Shown: positions 24,318-33,124 of the stretch, in pieces
How the letters are laid out: every line of letters begins with the position of its first letter
How positions within the stretch are numbered: position 1 is the stretch's first letter
Assembly (NCBI GenBank): GCA_038228295.1
Contig: JBBRPH010000011.1
Coordinates: forward strand, 37,509-101,508
DNA length: 64,000 nucleotides
Direction: 5' to 3'
From: JAICKM01 sp038228295
GTDB lineage: Bacteria; Chloroflexota; Chloroflexia; QHBQ01; JAICKM01
Program-made: the position numbers and the translations under genes
The notes under the pieces: model-generated
Database searches by the model: none
Told to the model about the DNA's origin: nothing
What the model saw: the letters and a program-made list of their open reading frames with translations, nothing else

Positions 24318-26144
24318 ATGAACCTGCGCGGGCTATTTGAGACCGGCGGTGGCCGTGGGCTACTCGTGGCAGCGGCCGTGTTACTGGCCGTGCTGGACGC
24401 GCTGCTCTGCGCGCGCGCCGCGCTGGGGCGCACCGGCTCGTGGTCGTTCCCCATTGACGATGCCTATATCTATGCCAATTATGCGCGTGCGCTGGCGGCA
24501 GGGCAACCCTTCCAATACAATCCCGGTGAGATAAGCGGCGGCGTAACCGGTCCCGCCTGGATGATCCTGACGGCAGCCGTCCAGCCGCTGACCGCGCTGC
24601 TTGGTCCGGCTCCTGCCGCATTAGCCCCCGCTGCCGTGCAAGCCGGCGACCCTACGCTGGCCCTCACCGCCGGGCGACTCTACGCCACAGCCTACCTGCT
24701 CGGTGTGCTGGGCTTGGCCGCCGCAGCCTGCGCCGTGGCTTGGCTGGCCTGGGAGTGCTTGCGGGTTCAGCCCGGCCCGGTGCCTGCCGTCGTCGCTCTG
24801 CTCGCCGGAGCCTTCCTGCTCACCGACCACAATATCATCTGGGCCGCCTACTCCGGCCTCGAACTTCCCCTCGCCCTTGCCCTCGTCCCGCTGGTTCCAG
24901 CCACTATCCTGCACCGGATGCGAAGCGCGGAGTGCGGAATACGCAATGGTGACGGAGCACATAAACCGTCCGTGTCCTCGCCGGCCATGCAGAGCGTAGA
25001 ACACACAACGCAGAAAGCGTCACCATTGCGTATTCCGCACTCCGCGCTTCGCATTGCGTTTTACGCGATCCCCTTCCTCCTACCCTGGGTGCGCCCCGAA
25101 CTCGCCGTCATTGGGGCGGTTGGGGCAGGCGGCCTAGCTTGGGGGGCGGGGCGGGGCCGTGTTGCTTGGCGCACTGCCGCCGTCTATAGCGCCGCGCTCC
25201 TTGCCGGACTGGGCAGCATGAGCGCGTTGTTCCTGATCGCTACCGGCCGGCCGTTGCCCAGCAGTTTCTACGCCAAAGTCGCCCCGTTCCGCCTCGCGGA
25301 GTTGCCCGCCGCCTTGCTCGAATGGGTCGCCGCCCACGCCTGGCAGCCTTTTGCGCTTGCCGCCTGCGCCGCCCTCGGTGTGCTGCTGCTGGCGTGGTCG
25401 GCAGTCGGCAGTCGGCAGCCGGCACTCAGACAGGGCCGTTCCGCACTCCGCACCCCAGCGCTATTGCCCGCGCTCTGCGCGCTCGCCTATTTCGCCGCTA
25501 TGCTGGTCGCGCTACGCTGGTTCGGCCAGCAGGATCGCTACATTCTGCCGATCCACACCCTGCTACTGCCCCCGGCTGTCGCACCCCTAGCCCTCCTTGC
25601 CGACCGCCTAGTGGGCAGAGTGAGGCCGATCCGACTGGTTACGGGCCGGCGCAGTTGGGGGTTGGGCGCGGCCCTCGTCGCTATTGGCCTCGTGGCCCAT
25701 CTTGCCGCCACGCGCCAATGGGCGGCAACCGATTATGCCCTATTCGTGCAGAACATCGAGGATGCCCATGTCGCGCCCGCCCGCTGGATCGCCACACACA
25801 CGCCGGCCGGCGCGATAGTCGCTGCCGAACCCATCGGCGCGCTACGCCTGTTCAGTGAGCGATCCACGGTAGACCTCGTGGGCCTGACCACGCCCGCCCA
25901 ACTGGGCCACTACGGCGACTGGCTCGCCACCTACCGGCTATTGCAGGCCCGCCACGCCGCCATCCTGCTCTACTACCCCGCCTGGTGGCCCGCCCACCGC
26001 CCGCTGCCGTGGGTTCACGAGCGCGCCCGCTTCACCATCCCCGACAATCGCATCGCGGGCGATAGCGTGATCGCGGTGTACGCACTGGATAGCGCCGCAC
26101 AGCAGCGCAGCCCAGCAGGTGGCATGGCTGATGCTTCTCACTAG
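24318..26144 (+). CDS. GT-C-like polytopic membrane glycosyltransferase, repeat-invaded
   Basis: A 608-residue protein with 11-12 helices. The first periplasmic loop carries DDAYIYANYARALAAGQPF and YNPGEISGGVTGPAW, the Asp-containing signature of GT-C enzymes that use polyprenyl-phosphate sugars (ArnT, AftB and related). The C-terminal soluble part (ARWIATHTPAGAIVAAEPIG) is typical of these. Two loops are built from repeats: residues about 200-246 from a 137-bp foldback (24918-25054) and about 360-375 from GTCGGCA heptads. Both remain in frame. The start has no clear ribosome binding site and lies 9 nt after the upstream stop, so translation is probably coupled. Confidence 0.72.
   Translation: MNLRGLFETGGGRGLLVAAAVLLAVLDALLCARAALGRTGSWSFPIDDAYIYANYARALAAGQPFQYNPGEISGGVTGPAWMILTAAVQPLTALLGPAPAALAPAAVQAGDPTLALTAGRLYATAYLLGVLGLAAAACAVAWLAWECLRVQPGPVPAVVALLAGAFLLTDHNIIWAAYSGLELPLALALVPLVPATILHRMRSAECGIRNGDGAHKPSVSSPAMQSVEHTTQKASPLRIPHSALRIAFYAIPFLLPWVRPELAVIGAVGAGGLAWGAGRGRVAWRTAAVYSAALLAGLGSMSALFLIATGRPLPSSFYAKVAPFRLAELPAALLEWVAAHAWQPFALAACAALGVLLLAWSAVGSRQPALRQGRSALRTPALLPALCALAYFAAMLVALRWFGQQDRYILPIHTLLLPPAVAPLALLADRLVGRVRPIRLVTGRRSWGLGAALVAIGLVAHLAATRQWAATDYALFVQNIEDAHVAPARWIATHTPAGAIVAAEPIGALRLFSERSTVDLVGLTTPAQLGHYGDWLATYRLLQARHAAILLYYPAWWPAHRPLPWVHERARFTIPDNRIAGDSVIAVYALDSAAQQRSPAGGMADASH
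24918..25054. repeat. Foldback element in frame inside the GT-C-like gene
   Basis: Perfect 37-bp inverted repeats at 24918-24954 and 25018-25054 around a 63-bp centre. The arms have a 7-bp periodicity (GCGTATT CCGCACT CCGCGCT TCGCATT). Read through, the arms encode RMRSAECGIRNGD and ASPLRIPHSALRIA. Confidence 0.9.
25397..25428. repeat. GTCGGCA heptanucleotide repeat in coding sequence
   Basis: Three exact GTCGGCA units and degenerate neighbours (GCCGGCA, CTCAGAC) inside an inter-helix loop of the GT-C-like gene. Confidence 0.8.
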
Positions 26145-26147
26145 GCT

Positions 26148-27203
26148 ATGTTCAACAACCTAGCTCTGCCGTTCCTCTTGGCGATTTTTGCCGCTGCGGC
26201 CGTGGTGGTCTGGCGGGCCGGCGACCGCCTAACAGCCACTACTGATGCACTGGATGACCGTTTCGGCCTGGGGCAGGCACTCGGCGGCCTGATCCTGCTG
26301 GCAGTGGCGACCAACTTGCCGGAGATCGCGATCACCGTCAGCGCCGCGCTCAACGGCCAAGTGGATATTGCGGTCGGCAACATCCTGGGCGGCATCGCGA
26401 TCCAAACGGTGGTGCTGGCGATCCTGGATGCCGTCGGCGTGCGTAGCGGACGGCCGCTGACGGCGCGCCTTACCACGTTGATTCCCGTGTTGGAAGCGGC
26501 CATCGTGGTTGCCGTGCTGATCCTCGCTGTTATGGCAACCCGGCTGCCGCCCAACTTGCAACTGATCCGCCTCACGCCCGGCGCGGTCACCATCACCGTG
26601 ACCTGGCTGCTGGGACTGTGGCTAATCAACAAGGCGCGCACCGCCTTGCCCTGGCAACTCAAGACCCCGGATGCGGATGCGGACAAGGCGGCCAAAAAGA
26701 AGGCCGGCGCGGCTGAGCAAGCGACCATGTCTACGGGGCGCGCCATCGGCGGCTTTGCGCTGGCGGCCGGCCTCACGCTCGTGGCCGGGGCGGTGTTGGA
26801 GCAAGCCGGCGAGGGTATCGCGCAAAGTATCGGTATGACCGGGGTGTTGTTCGGCAGCACCTTCTTGGCCGCCGCCACCGCGCTACCCGAACTCTCGACG
26901 GGCCTTAGCGCAGTACGTGCGGGCAACTACCAGTTGGCCGTCAGCGATATTTTCGGCGGCAACAGCTTCTTGCCGGTCTTGTTTTTGGTCGCCGAACTGA
27001 TCGGCGGGCAATCGATCTTGCCCCACGCCCATAGCTCCGACATCTATCTGGCCGGTCTGGGCATTCTGCTAACCGCCGTCTACATTGTTGGGCTGCTCTT
27101 CCGGTCACACCGACGACCTCTGCACATGGGCATCGATTCGCTGCTCGTGCTGCTGCTGTACATCCTCGGCATCGTCGGGCTGGTATTTGTGCCCGGCAAC
27201 TAA
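26148..27203 (+). CDS. Na+/Ca2+ exchanger (CaCA family, YrbG-like)
   Basis: A 351-residue antiporter with two inverted repeats of about five helices. The two alpha-repeats are seen: ATNLPEIAITVSAALNGQVDIAVGNILG near residues 51-78 and AATALPELSTGLSAVRAGNYQLAVSDIFGGNSFLP near 240-275; both contain the ion-binding Glu (LPE) and the Gly/Asn turn. The central cytoplasmic loop (residues 170-190) is charged, with KKKAGAAEQ. It starts 3 nt after the previous stop. It would move Ca2+ or another cation out against Na+ or H+. Length is normal. Confidence 0.88.
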   Translation: MFNNLALPFLLAIFAAAAVVVWRAGDRLTATTDALDDRFGLGQALGGLILLAVATNLPEIAITVSAALNGQVDIAVGNILGGIAIQTVVLAILDAVGVRSGRPLTARLTTLIPVLEAAIVVAVLILAVMATRLPPNLQLIRLTPGAVTITVTWLLGLWLINKARTALPWQLKTPDADADKAAKKKAGAAEQATMSTGRAIGGFALAAGLTLVAGAVLEQAGEGIAQSIGMTGVLFGSTFLAAATALPELSTGLSAVRAGNYQLAVSDIFGGNSFLPVLFLVAELIGGQSILPHAHSSDIYLAGLGILLTAVYIVGLLFRSHRRPLHMGIDSLLVLLLYILGIVGLVFVPGN

Positions 27204-27250
27204 CGCTGAAGCCCTGCGCGGCACGCACGCAGTAAGGAGCCAACCCCATC

Positions 27251-28057
27251 GTGAGCAGCACCGTCAGCGTCACCGGCGACGTGCATGGGCATTACGATCC
27301 GCTCGTGCGTATCTTGCAGGCCGCCGGCTTCATAGATGACCGCTTGGCTTGGGCAGCCGGCGCACGCACGCTCTGGTTCATGGGCGATCTGGTGGATGCC
27401 GGCCCGGCCAGCCTGGACGTAGTAGCGCTGGTCATGCGCCTGCAAGCGGAAGCGCAAGCCGCCGGCGGCGCGGTCGGCTGCCTGCTCGGCAACCACGAGA
27501 TCATGTTCCTGGCCGCGCACGCGCTACGCGACACGCCGTTCCCTGACGGCGCGGCAGGCGAGACCTTCCGCAGCCGCTGGGTAGACAACGCCTTTGCCAC
27601 GCCCAGCGACCTCGACCGCATCACCCCGGCGCAAGTCGCGTGGCTGCGCCGCCTGCCCGCGTTGGCTCAGGCCGGCGATCACCTGCTGGTCCACGCCGAC
27701 TCCGCGCTCTACTACGCCTACGGCCCCACCAGCGCCGCCGTCAACGCCGCCTTCACCCGCATCCTGGCCGGCAGCGACCCGCACGCACTGGCGCAACTCT
27801 GGCTGGGCTTCAACCAGCGCGACGAGTTCACCGACCGCGTGCAGCCCGGCGGCCCCGCCCGCGCCCAAGCGTTCCTCGCCCAGTACGGCGGCCGCCAAAT
27901 CGTCCACGGCCACACCCCGATCTACAAGCTGACCGGCGCGGACCCCACCACCGTCACCGCCCCGCTGATCTACGCCGCCGGTCACGCCGTAGACGTAGAC
28001 GGCTGCCTCTACCAGGGCGGGCCGGGGTTTGTGTGGGATCTGCCTGCACCGTTGTAG
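27251..28057 (+). CDS. Calcineurin-like metallophosphoesterase
   Basis: A 268-residue Ser/Thr-phosphatase-type metallophosphoesterase. All metal-binding motifs are present: GDVHGHY near residue 8, GDLVDAG near 41, GNHEI near 80, the His in LLVHADSA near 147, and VHGHTP near 220. A GTG start is used, with AAGGAG 11 nt upstream. It ends 2 nt before the ancestral stop of the convergent TIR gene. Substrate unknown: phosphoprotein, bis(5'-nucleosyl) polyphosphate and similar targets occur in the family. Confidence 0.88.
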   Translation: MSSTVSVTGDVHGHYDPLVRILQAAGFIDDRLAWAAGARTLWFMGDLVDAGPASLDVVALVMRLQAEAQAAGGAVGCLLGNHEIMFLAAHALRDTPFPDGAAGETFRSRWVDNAFATPSDLDRITPAQVAWLRRLPALAQAGDHLLVHADSALYYAYGPTSAAVNAAFTRILAGSDPHALAQLWLGFNQRDEFTDRVQPGGPARAQAFLAQYGGRQIVHGHTPIYKLTGADPTTVTAPLIYAAGHAVDVDGCLYQGGPGFVWDLPAPL

Positions 28058-28059
28058 AT

Positions 28060-29717
28060 TTACCCCATATCCGCCATGGTAGGCACATTGCCCAACGCAG
28101 CTTGACGTTCCATTTCTGCAAAGGCGTGATCAATATAGGGTGCATCAGAGAATTGCTCCGGTGTACGGGCAGCCTACTTTCGCAGCACTGGCTCGCCCTC
28201 TAGCAGTTCGCCAGCCTGTACTTTACGGGCTTGCTCGTAAGCCTTCGCGCTGATCAGGTAGCTAGCATAAGCGGACTGAATTTGACTATCCTTGGGTGCT
28301 GCCATATAGGCGCGATGCCACAAGCGACCAGCTTCTTCATTATAATCGTAGACGTACATAAGTGTAGCGTAGTTATGCAGCACAGCATTCGTGCCCGCGT
28401 CTCCTATCCACTCTGGGTGCTGCAACAAACGGCGGTAGATTTCCATTGCCTGCTGCCGCAACTCGAGGTTAGATCGAAAATCGGTCAGCGAGTCCGCTAA
28501 ACCGCGTAAGCGGCGATAGACGTAGGTCACGGAGTCAGCGTCGGGTAGAGATGCCTCGAACAACTGTAGCATTAATTCGGGACTTTTCGCCACTTCGGTC
28601 GCCAGCAACATGGCCGAGCCATAAACGGCAAAGTCACGTGCTTGGCTGGTCACCCGACGCACCAGCTCTTGCTTTTGCTCCTCCGAAAGCACAAAAGGTT
28701 GATCGGTAGCCTCAGACCACTGAGCTTTAAGCCGCAGTCGACGCTCAGGCCGGTGGTCCTTATGTTCTGGGCCTTCGAGTCGGCGCAGCAGTGTGCCGGC
28801 CAACTCGTAGCGCTCACGCCGGGTGGTATCCAGGATGAAACTGACATAGTGCTGCATATTGTTGGTGTGATTTGGCTTCATATACAGCGCGAGCTGGAAC
28901 AGGGCATCGGCGAAATTGTAGCGACGTAATTGCTCCGCCCGCAGGCCGAGATTGCCCACTTCATCCGCACGATGACTGGGCAGGTTACGCACATTATCCC
29001 GCGCCAGCTTGTAGATCTCCAGTGCTGACTTCATGGAGCTGTCTTTATCCCCGCGCTCGTAAGCCGAAGTACTGGTGATATACAGCTGCATGAAGTCGGC
29101 ATCCATGGAGCCGCCTTGCAAGAGCAAATCATCCAGTGCTGCATCATCAACCAGTGTGAAAACCGTGTCATCGTGGTTGGCATCTTCCGCAGGCGGAGGC
29201 GCAGAGGGTTCGGGTTCGGGTGGGGGGGCGGCGATTCAGAGTGTGTATACGCTTCCTCTGGAATAGGCGTGTTCACGGCCTGTAGTATTCGTCGAGATAC
29301 CTTGACCCACTCTCTATCCCGTCGAGCAGATCCAAGAGTGTTTAGAGGTTCAGCGGGATCATTCACCGCTTGGTAGTTGCCTATGGCTGTCTGCTCGTAG
29401 TTGGAAGCCCGCACCGCAATCCATAGAACTGTCAACCCTTCTTTTGCTTCGGCTTCCAGTAACGGCCCCATCTCGCGGGCCTTAATGAAGCGCGAAGCCA
29501 AGAAGGTAGGGGTGACCAGAAACACGGCTACTTTGGCAGCCCGTAGTGCAGCCTCGATCTCATTTTTCCAATTGGCACCTGGATCAATTTGCGTATCATC
29601 CCAATAATCAATCGTGCCCTCGAATGCTGCCAGATGGGATCGTAGTTGGTCCAGCCACTGTACATCCTTGTGGCTGTAGCTGATAAACACTTTGTTGCGA
29701 ACAGGTGCTGCATCCAC
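28060..29717 (-). pseudogene. TIR - helical repeat protein, frameshifted and with in-frame amber
   Basis: GTG at 29717 (GAGGAG 6 nt upstream) opens a TIR domain: VFISYSHKDVQWLDQLRSHL, YWDDTQIDPGANWKNEIEAAL, VFLVTPTFLASRFIKAREMG with the putative NADase Glu, then VRASNYEQTAIGNYQAVNDP. A Pro/Glu linker contains a run of seven C (29222-29228, coding strand). Adding one C joins the frame to PPPEPEPSAPPAEDANHDDT and a helical TPR-like domain of over 300 residues (KSALEIYKLARDNV, ADALFQLALYMKPNH, NYATLMYVYDYNEEAGRLWHRAY). This stops at TAG 28176-28174, but the same frame continues as AARTPEQFSDAPYIDHAFAE... to TAA at 28062-28060. One C-run indel plus one amber therefore interrupt an otherwise intact gene. 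Decay, sequencing error in the C-run, or recoding are the choices. Probably transcribed with the EAD1-TIR gene 140 nt upstream. Confidence 0.85.
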
Positions 29718-29857
29718 AAGACTCTCCTCTTGCGCTACTTCAACTGTACACACCCAGCAGTTTCTCAAAACACTGCACAATACTACCGCAATTTTTTGTG
29801 CCTACTCCCGATCCCACCGCACACGTCCCCACCACGTTAAAGAGCTTATCTGGATTA

Positions 29858-30937
29858 TTAGTTAAACGCCGCCAGCAGCTTGCGCGAAATAGCAACCCAC
29901 GCCTGATCCCGCCGCGCAGGTGAAAGCGTGTTGAGCGGATGGGCCGGATCATTGGCCGCTTGGTACTTAGCAATCGTGGTCTCGCGATAGTTCGAAGCGC
30001 GCACCGCAATCCAGAAGATCGTCACGCCGTCCTTCGCAGCGGCTTCCAGCAGAGGCGGCACCTCCTTTTCCGCAATAAACGGCGACGCTAGGAAGCTGGG
30101 GCTGACGAGCAGCACGGCAACTTTGGTCGCCGCCAAGCCGGCCGCGATTTCCTTTTCCCATTCGATCCCTGGCTTAAGGTCGGTGTCGCTCCACACCTTG
30201 ACTTTGCCTTGCCGTTTCAGGGGAGCCAGTTGTTCAAGCAACTGATCGAGCCACCGCTTATCCGCGTGGCTGTAGCTGATAAACACCTGATCACGCGCTG
30301 GGGGCAAGGGCGACTGTGGCGATTTCGGCGCTACGGTGGGTGACACATCCGGCGGCACGGGAGCTACTGTACGTGCAATGGGGCCGGCGGATGGACCGCC
30401 CAACTCCGCTAATTGCGCTTCTGCTTTGCGAATTTCCGTTTCCAGGCTGTGCTGTTGCGCTTCCAGCAGCACCTTACGGGCGCGATCCCCTTCCAGCCGC
30501 TGGCTGTCCAACAGCGCCGTGTATTGATCAGCGAGCAGATCCAGGTGCTGTTGCAGCGCAGTACGCTTAATTTGATCCATGCGGCTTAACGGGCGGTCCA
30601 TCACGGTCTCCATTAGGGTGCCAGTAGGAATCGTGTAAGCAAGAATCGGCGTAGGCGGCGGCAGCCACGCCGGGAAGTGCGTGGCGACGAAGGTACGGAG
30701 TTCGCTGCTGCGGGGCCGCGCCGTAAGTGCGCCTTTCAGCAAATCGTCGAGGCGACCCCGTGATTCCATCCAGCCAATCAGCTTGAACACGACAGTAGCG
30801 AGTGCGCCGCTGCCGACAATCGCCGGCAGACTTTCGTCCAGGTGGATCTGCACAAACTGCTGTAGATTATCTTCGTCCACAAAGGCGCGGAGGAGCGCGG
30901 TCTGCAACTGCTGGTACTGTAGACCCGACAAGGCCAT
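29858..30937 (-). CDS. EAD1 - coiled coil - TIR conflict protein
   Basis: A 359-residue three-part protein. Residues 3-82 form an EAD1 adaptor (ALLRAFVDEDNL, LPAIVGSGALATVVFKLIGW, ESRGRLDDLLK), aligned without gaps to the left-edge protease protein and beginning at the same distance from the start. Residues about 120-178 form a charged helical or coiled-coil segment. From about 214 a TIR domain follows: QVFISYSHADKRWLDQLLEQL, VWSDTDLKPGIEWEKEIAAGL, VSPSFLASPFIAEKEVPPLLE with a putative catalytic Glu, ending in AWVAISRKLLAAFN. TIR domains of this kind often cleave NAD+ in antiphage or conflict responses; activity here is inference. TAGGAG lies 6 nt before the ATG and a strong promoter lies upstream. 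AT-richer than neighbours. Confidence 0.92.
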   Translation of the reverse strand: MALSGLQYQQLQTALLRAFVDEDNLQQFVQIHLDESLPAIVGSGALATVVFKLIGWMESRGRLDDLLKGALTARPRSSELRTFVATHFPAWLPPPTPILAYTIPTGTLMETVMDRPLSRMDQIKRTALQQHLDLLADQYTALLDSQRLEGDRARKVLLEAQQHSLETEIRKAEAQLAELGGPSAGPIARTVAPVPPDVSPTVAPKSPQSPLPPARDQVFISYSHADKRWLDQLLEQLAPLKRQGKVKVWSDTDLKPGIEWEKEIAAGLAATKVAVLLVSPSFLASPFIAEKEVPPLLEAAAKDGVTIFWIAVRASNYRETTIAKYQAANDPAHPLNTLSPARRDQAWVAISRKLLAAFN

Positions 30938-30982
30938 AGGGCACTCCTAGGTGGCTGTGGATACTTCTGTAGGAACGCGCCT

Positions 30983-31011
30983 ATTGTAGCATGAAGTTAG
31001 CTGCTCGTCAA
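30983..31011 (-). promoter_or_regulatory. Promoter of the EAD1-TIR operon
   Basis: TTGACG (31011-31006), exactly 17 nt, TACAAT (30988-30983), about 45 nt before the ATG. It is one of the best promoter matches in the window and suggests constitutive expression of the conflict genes. Confidence 0.7.
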
Positions 31012-31059
31012 GTGCCGTGCGGACCAAAGCAAGAGAGATCAACAATACTGCTTCTGTAG

Positions 31060-32721
31060 CTACTCCGCCAGCGCCGCCACATCCGACAAGGTGTTGATCT
31101 CGCTTACCTGCTTGTCGGGGCGTAGGCGCACGATGCGCGGGAAGCGCAGGGCGTAGCCGCTTTTGTGGCGGGCACTGGCCTGCACGCGGTCGAAGGCCAC
31201 CTCGATCACGATCACCGGCTCCACCACCCGCCCGGCGGTGAAATCGTGCAGCGTGTGGGCCTGGAACCAAGCGGTGAGATCGGTCAGTTCGGCATCGGTC
31301 AGGCCGGAGTAGGCTTTGCCCACGTTCAGCAGTTGACCGTCGCTCTGCACCGCGAAGGTGAAGTCGCTGAGGAGCCGCCGCCGCCGGCCCTGGCCCCACT
31401 GCACCGCCGTCACCACCACGTCCAGCGTTGCCAACGCCTTTTTCACCTTCAGCCAGGCCCGTCCGCGCCGCCCCGGACTGTAGGGCGTGGTCGGGTCTTT
31501 GACCAGCAGCCCTTCATTGCCACGCGCTCGTGCCGCGTCAAACAGCGCGTCCAGCCGGGCGGTCGCCGTGGCGGGGTCGCCAAACTCGACGGTCGGCACT
31601 GCCGGTGCCGGGGCGGGTACTAGGCCGGGGCCGCCCGCGCCGATCAGCGTATCGAGGCGTGTGCGCCGTGCCGCCAGCGGCACATCCAGCAGCGAGTGGC
31701 CGTCGGCGTAGAGAATGTCGAAGGCTAGGAACGCCACCGGTGTGCGCGCCAGCAGCGTCGCACTGACCGTCTTGCGGCCCAGGCGCGTTTGCAGCGCGGC
31801 GAACGGCAGGCAGCGGCCGCCGGCCGCGTCATAGGCGACCGCCTCGCCGTCCAGCACAAAAGCGCCTGGCAACGCGGCCAGCGCGGCCACGATTTCAGGG
31901 AAGCGGTGCGTCACCGGGTCGAGCGTGCGCGAATAGAGTTCCACCCGGTCGCCGCTCTTGTGGGCCTGGATACGCACGCCGTCGTACTTGTCCTCAATCT
32001 GCACCGTCATGGTGCCCGGCATGGCGGCCATGATGTCAGCAGGTGACTCGACGGGTGTGGCAAGCATACTGCGGAGTGGGTGGAACAGTTGCAGCGTGGC
32101 CGACTCCAGCAGCCCCTGGCGCGCCAACCGCGCCACCTCGCCAATATCGCCCAGCAGCATATTGACGGCTTGGATCTGACCGATCTTCACCTGCACCAGC
32201 CGCGCCAGCGCATCTTCGACCAAGCTCTCTTTCACACCTGTTCGCATCTCGCCGATAGCAATCTTGATCAGGTAGCGCGCTTCGCTCGGCGTGGCCCGCG
32301 CCAGCAGGTCGCGCAACAGGACGGCTTTAGCCTGTGTCCCGGCGGTTGCTGCCAGGGTGTCGTAGGCAGCTTGCACGGATTGGAGGGTCAGCGATGGGTC
32401 GGGCGCGAGCGGCGTAGTGGGTAGGATCGCCGCCGCCACATCGCCGATGTCGCCGTATTGGACATGGAACGCGCCGTATTCCTCCGGCGGCAGTCCAGCC
32501 AACGCGCAGATCACGCTGATCAGCGCCGCCCCACCGATGTTCAGCGTGCGCACATCATGAGCCGGAAACAGTCGCCCGGCCAGGAAGCGCGCAGCCACGG
32601 TCAGATCGACCTCGTCCAGGGTATCCAGGTATGCCCCGACCAGCGCCGCTTTCTCCAGCCGCTTCGTCGTCGCGCCCGCCGCATCCGCCGTCGTCACCAA
32701 ATCGCGGAACGGTGCGCTCAC
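31060..32721 (-). CDS. ATP-dependent DNA ligase (archaeal/LigB type)
   Basis: A 553-residue ligase with three domains: an N-terminal helical DNA-binding domain (residues 1-200), the adenylation domain with the lysine nucleophile in EDKYDGVRIQ near 244, motif III-like FLAFDILYADG near 335, motif IV EGLLVKDPTTPYSPG near 415 and motif V AWLKVKK, and an OB-fold to the end. It seals nicks using ATP; in bacteria such ligases are accessory to NAD-dependent LigA. The GTG start at 32721 is chosen for domain length; it lacks a good ribosome binding site, so it may be leaderless or start slightly further in. Confidence 0.93.
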   Translation of the reverse strand: MSAPFRDLVTTADAAGATTKRLEKAALVGAYLDTLDEVDLTVAARFLAGRLFPAHDVRTLNIGGAALISVICALAGLPPEEYGAFHVQYGDIGDVAAAILPTTPLAPDPSLTLQSVQAAYDTLAATAGTQAKAVLLRDLLARATPSEARYLIKIAIGEMRTGVKESLVEDALARLVQVKIGQIQAVNMLLGDIGEVARLARQGLLESATLQLFHPLRSMLATPVESPADIMAAMPGTMTVQIEDKYDGVRIQAHKSGDRVELYSRTLDPVTHRFPEIVAALAALPGAFVLDGEAVAYDAAGGRCLPFAALQTRLGRKTVSATLLARTPVAFLAFDILYADGHSLLDVPLAARRTRLDTLIGAGGPGLVPAPAPAVPTVEFGDPATATARLDALFDAARARGNEGLLVKDPTTPYSPGRRGRAWLKVKKALATLDVVVTAVQWGQGRRRRLLSDFTFAVQSDGQLLNVGKAYSGLTDAELTDLTAWFQAHTLHDFTAGRVVEPVIVIEVAFDRVQASARHKSGYALRFPRIVRLRPDKQVSEINTLSDVAALAE

Positions 32722-32831
32722 CCGTGTACCGCCGATAGCCTAAACGATCCCACTACACACGCGGCCTTTAAGATCCACAGTGTATCCACAAGCACATACC
32801 CCAGCATCAGCAAACGAGCGAAAGCAAGAAC

Positions 32832-33051
32832 CTTGTCATTCTGAACGCAGTGAAGAATCCGTCCGGGTAGCATCCAGCCTTTCGGTAGCCATACTCCAGA
32901 TTAAGAGCGCGTTAAAAAAGTTCGGTTTGTACCGTAGTCCAGGCACGAAACACCCGGCAGAAGACGACTTCTTTAACACGCTCTAAACGTTGCGCCGTTT
33001 TGCGACCTCTGACTGCGGCGACGGATTCTTCACTGCGTTCAGAATGACAAG
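32832..33051. repeat. Foldback (MITE-like) element, copy 2, with nested insert
   Basis: Perfect 32-bp inverted repeats (CTTGTCATTCTGAACGCAGT... at 32832-32863 and its complement at 33020-33051). The arms match copy 1 at 15993-16129 except for a base or two. It contains another inverted-repeat unit at 32904-32984. The whole gap 32722-33124 has no gene. Confidence 0.85.
32904..32984. mobile_element. Nested miniature inverted-repeat element
   Basis: AGAGCGCGTTAAAAAAGT at the left and its near complement (ACTTCTTTAACACGCTCT) at the right, 16 of 18 matching, enclose about 45 bp. Flanks read ATTA and AAAC. Too short for a transposase; looks like the trimmed ends of an insertion sequence. Confidence 0.55.
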
Positions 33052-33124
33052 GTCTCTGTGTTAGAGCAGGAGCGTAACCCTCCTATTCCTCCGTGTCTCT
33101 GTGTCTTCATGTTGAAAAAGAAGG

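Noticed and set aside
26095..26160. tRNA-like string near the end of the GT-C-like gene (GGTGGCATGGCTGATGC)
   Set aside because: It cannot be folded into a cloverleaf and lacks a T-arm; it is inside the gene's end.
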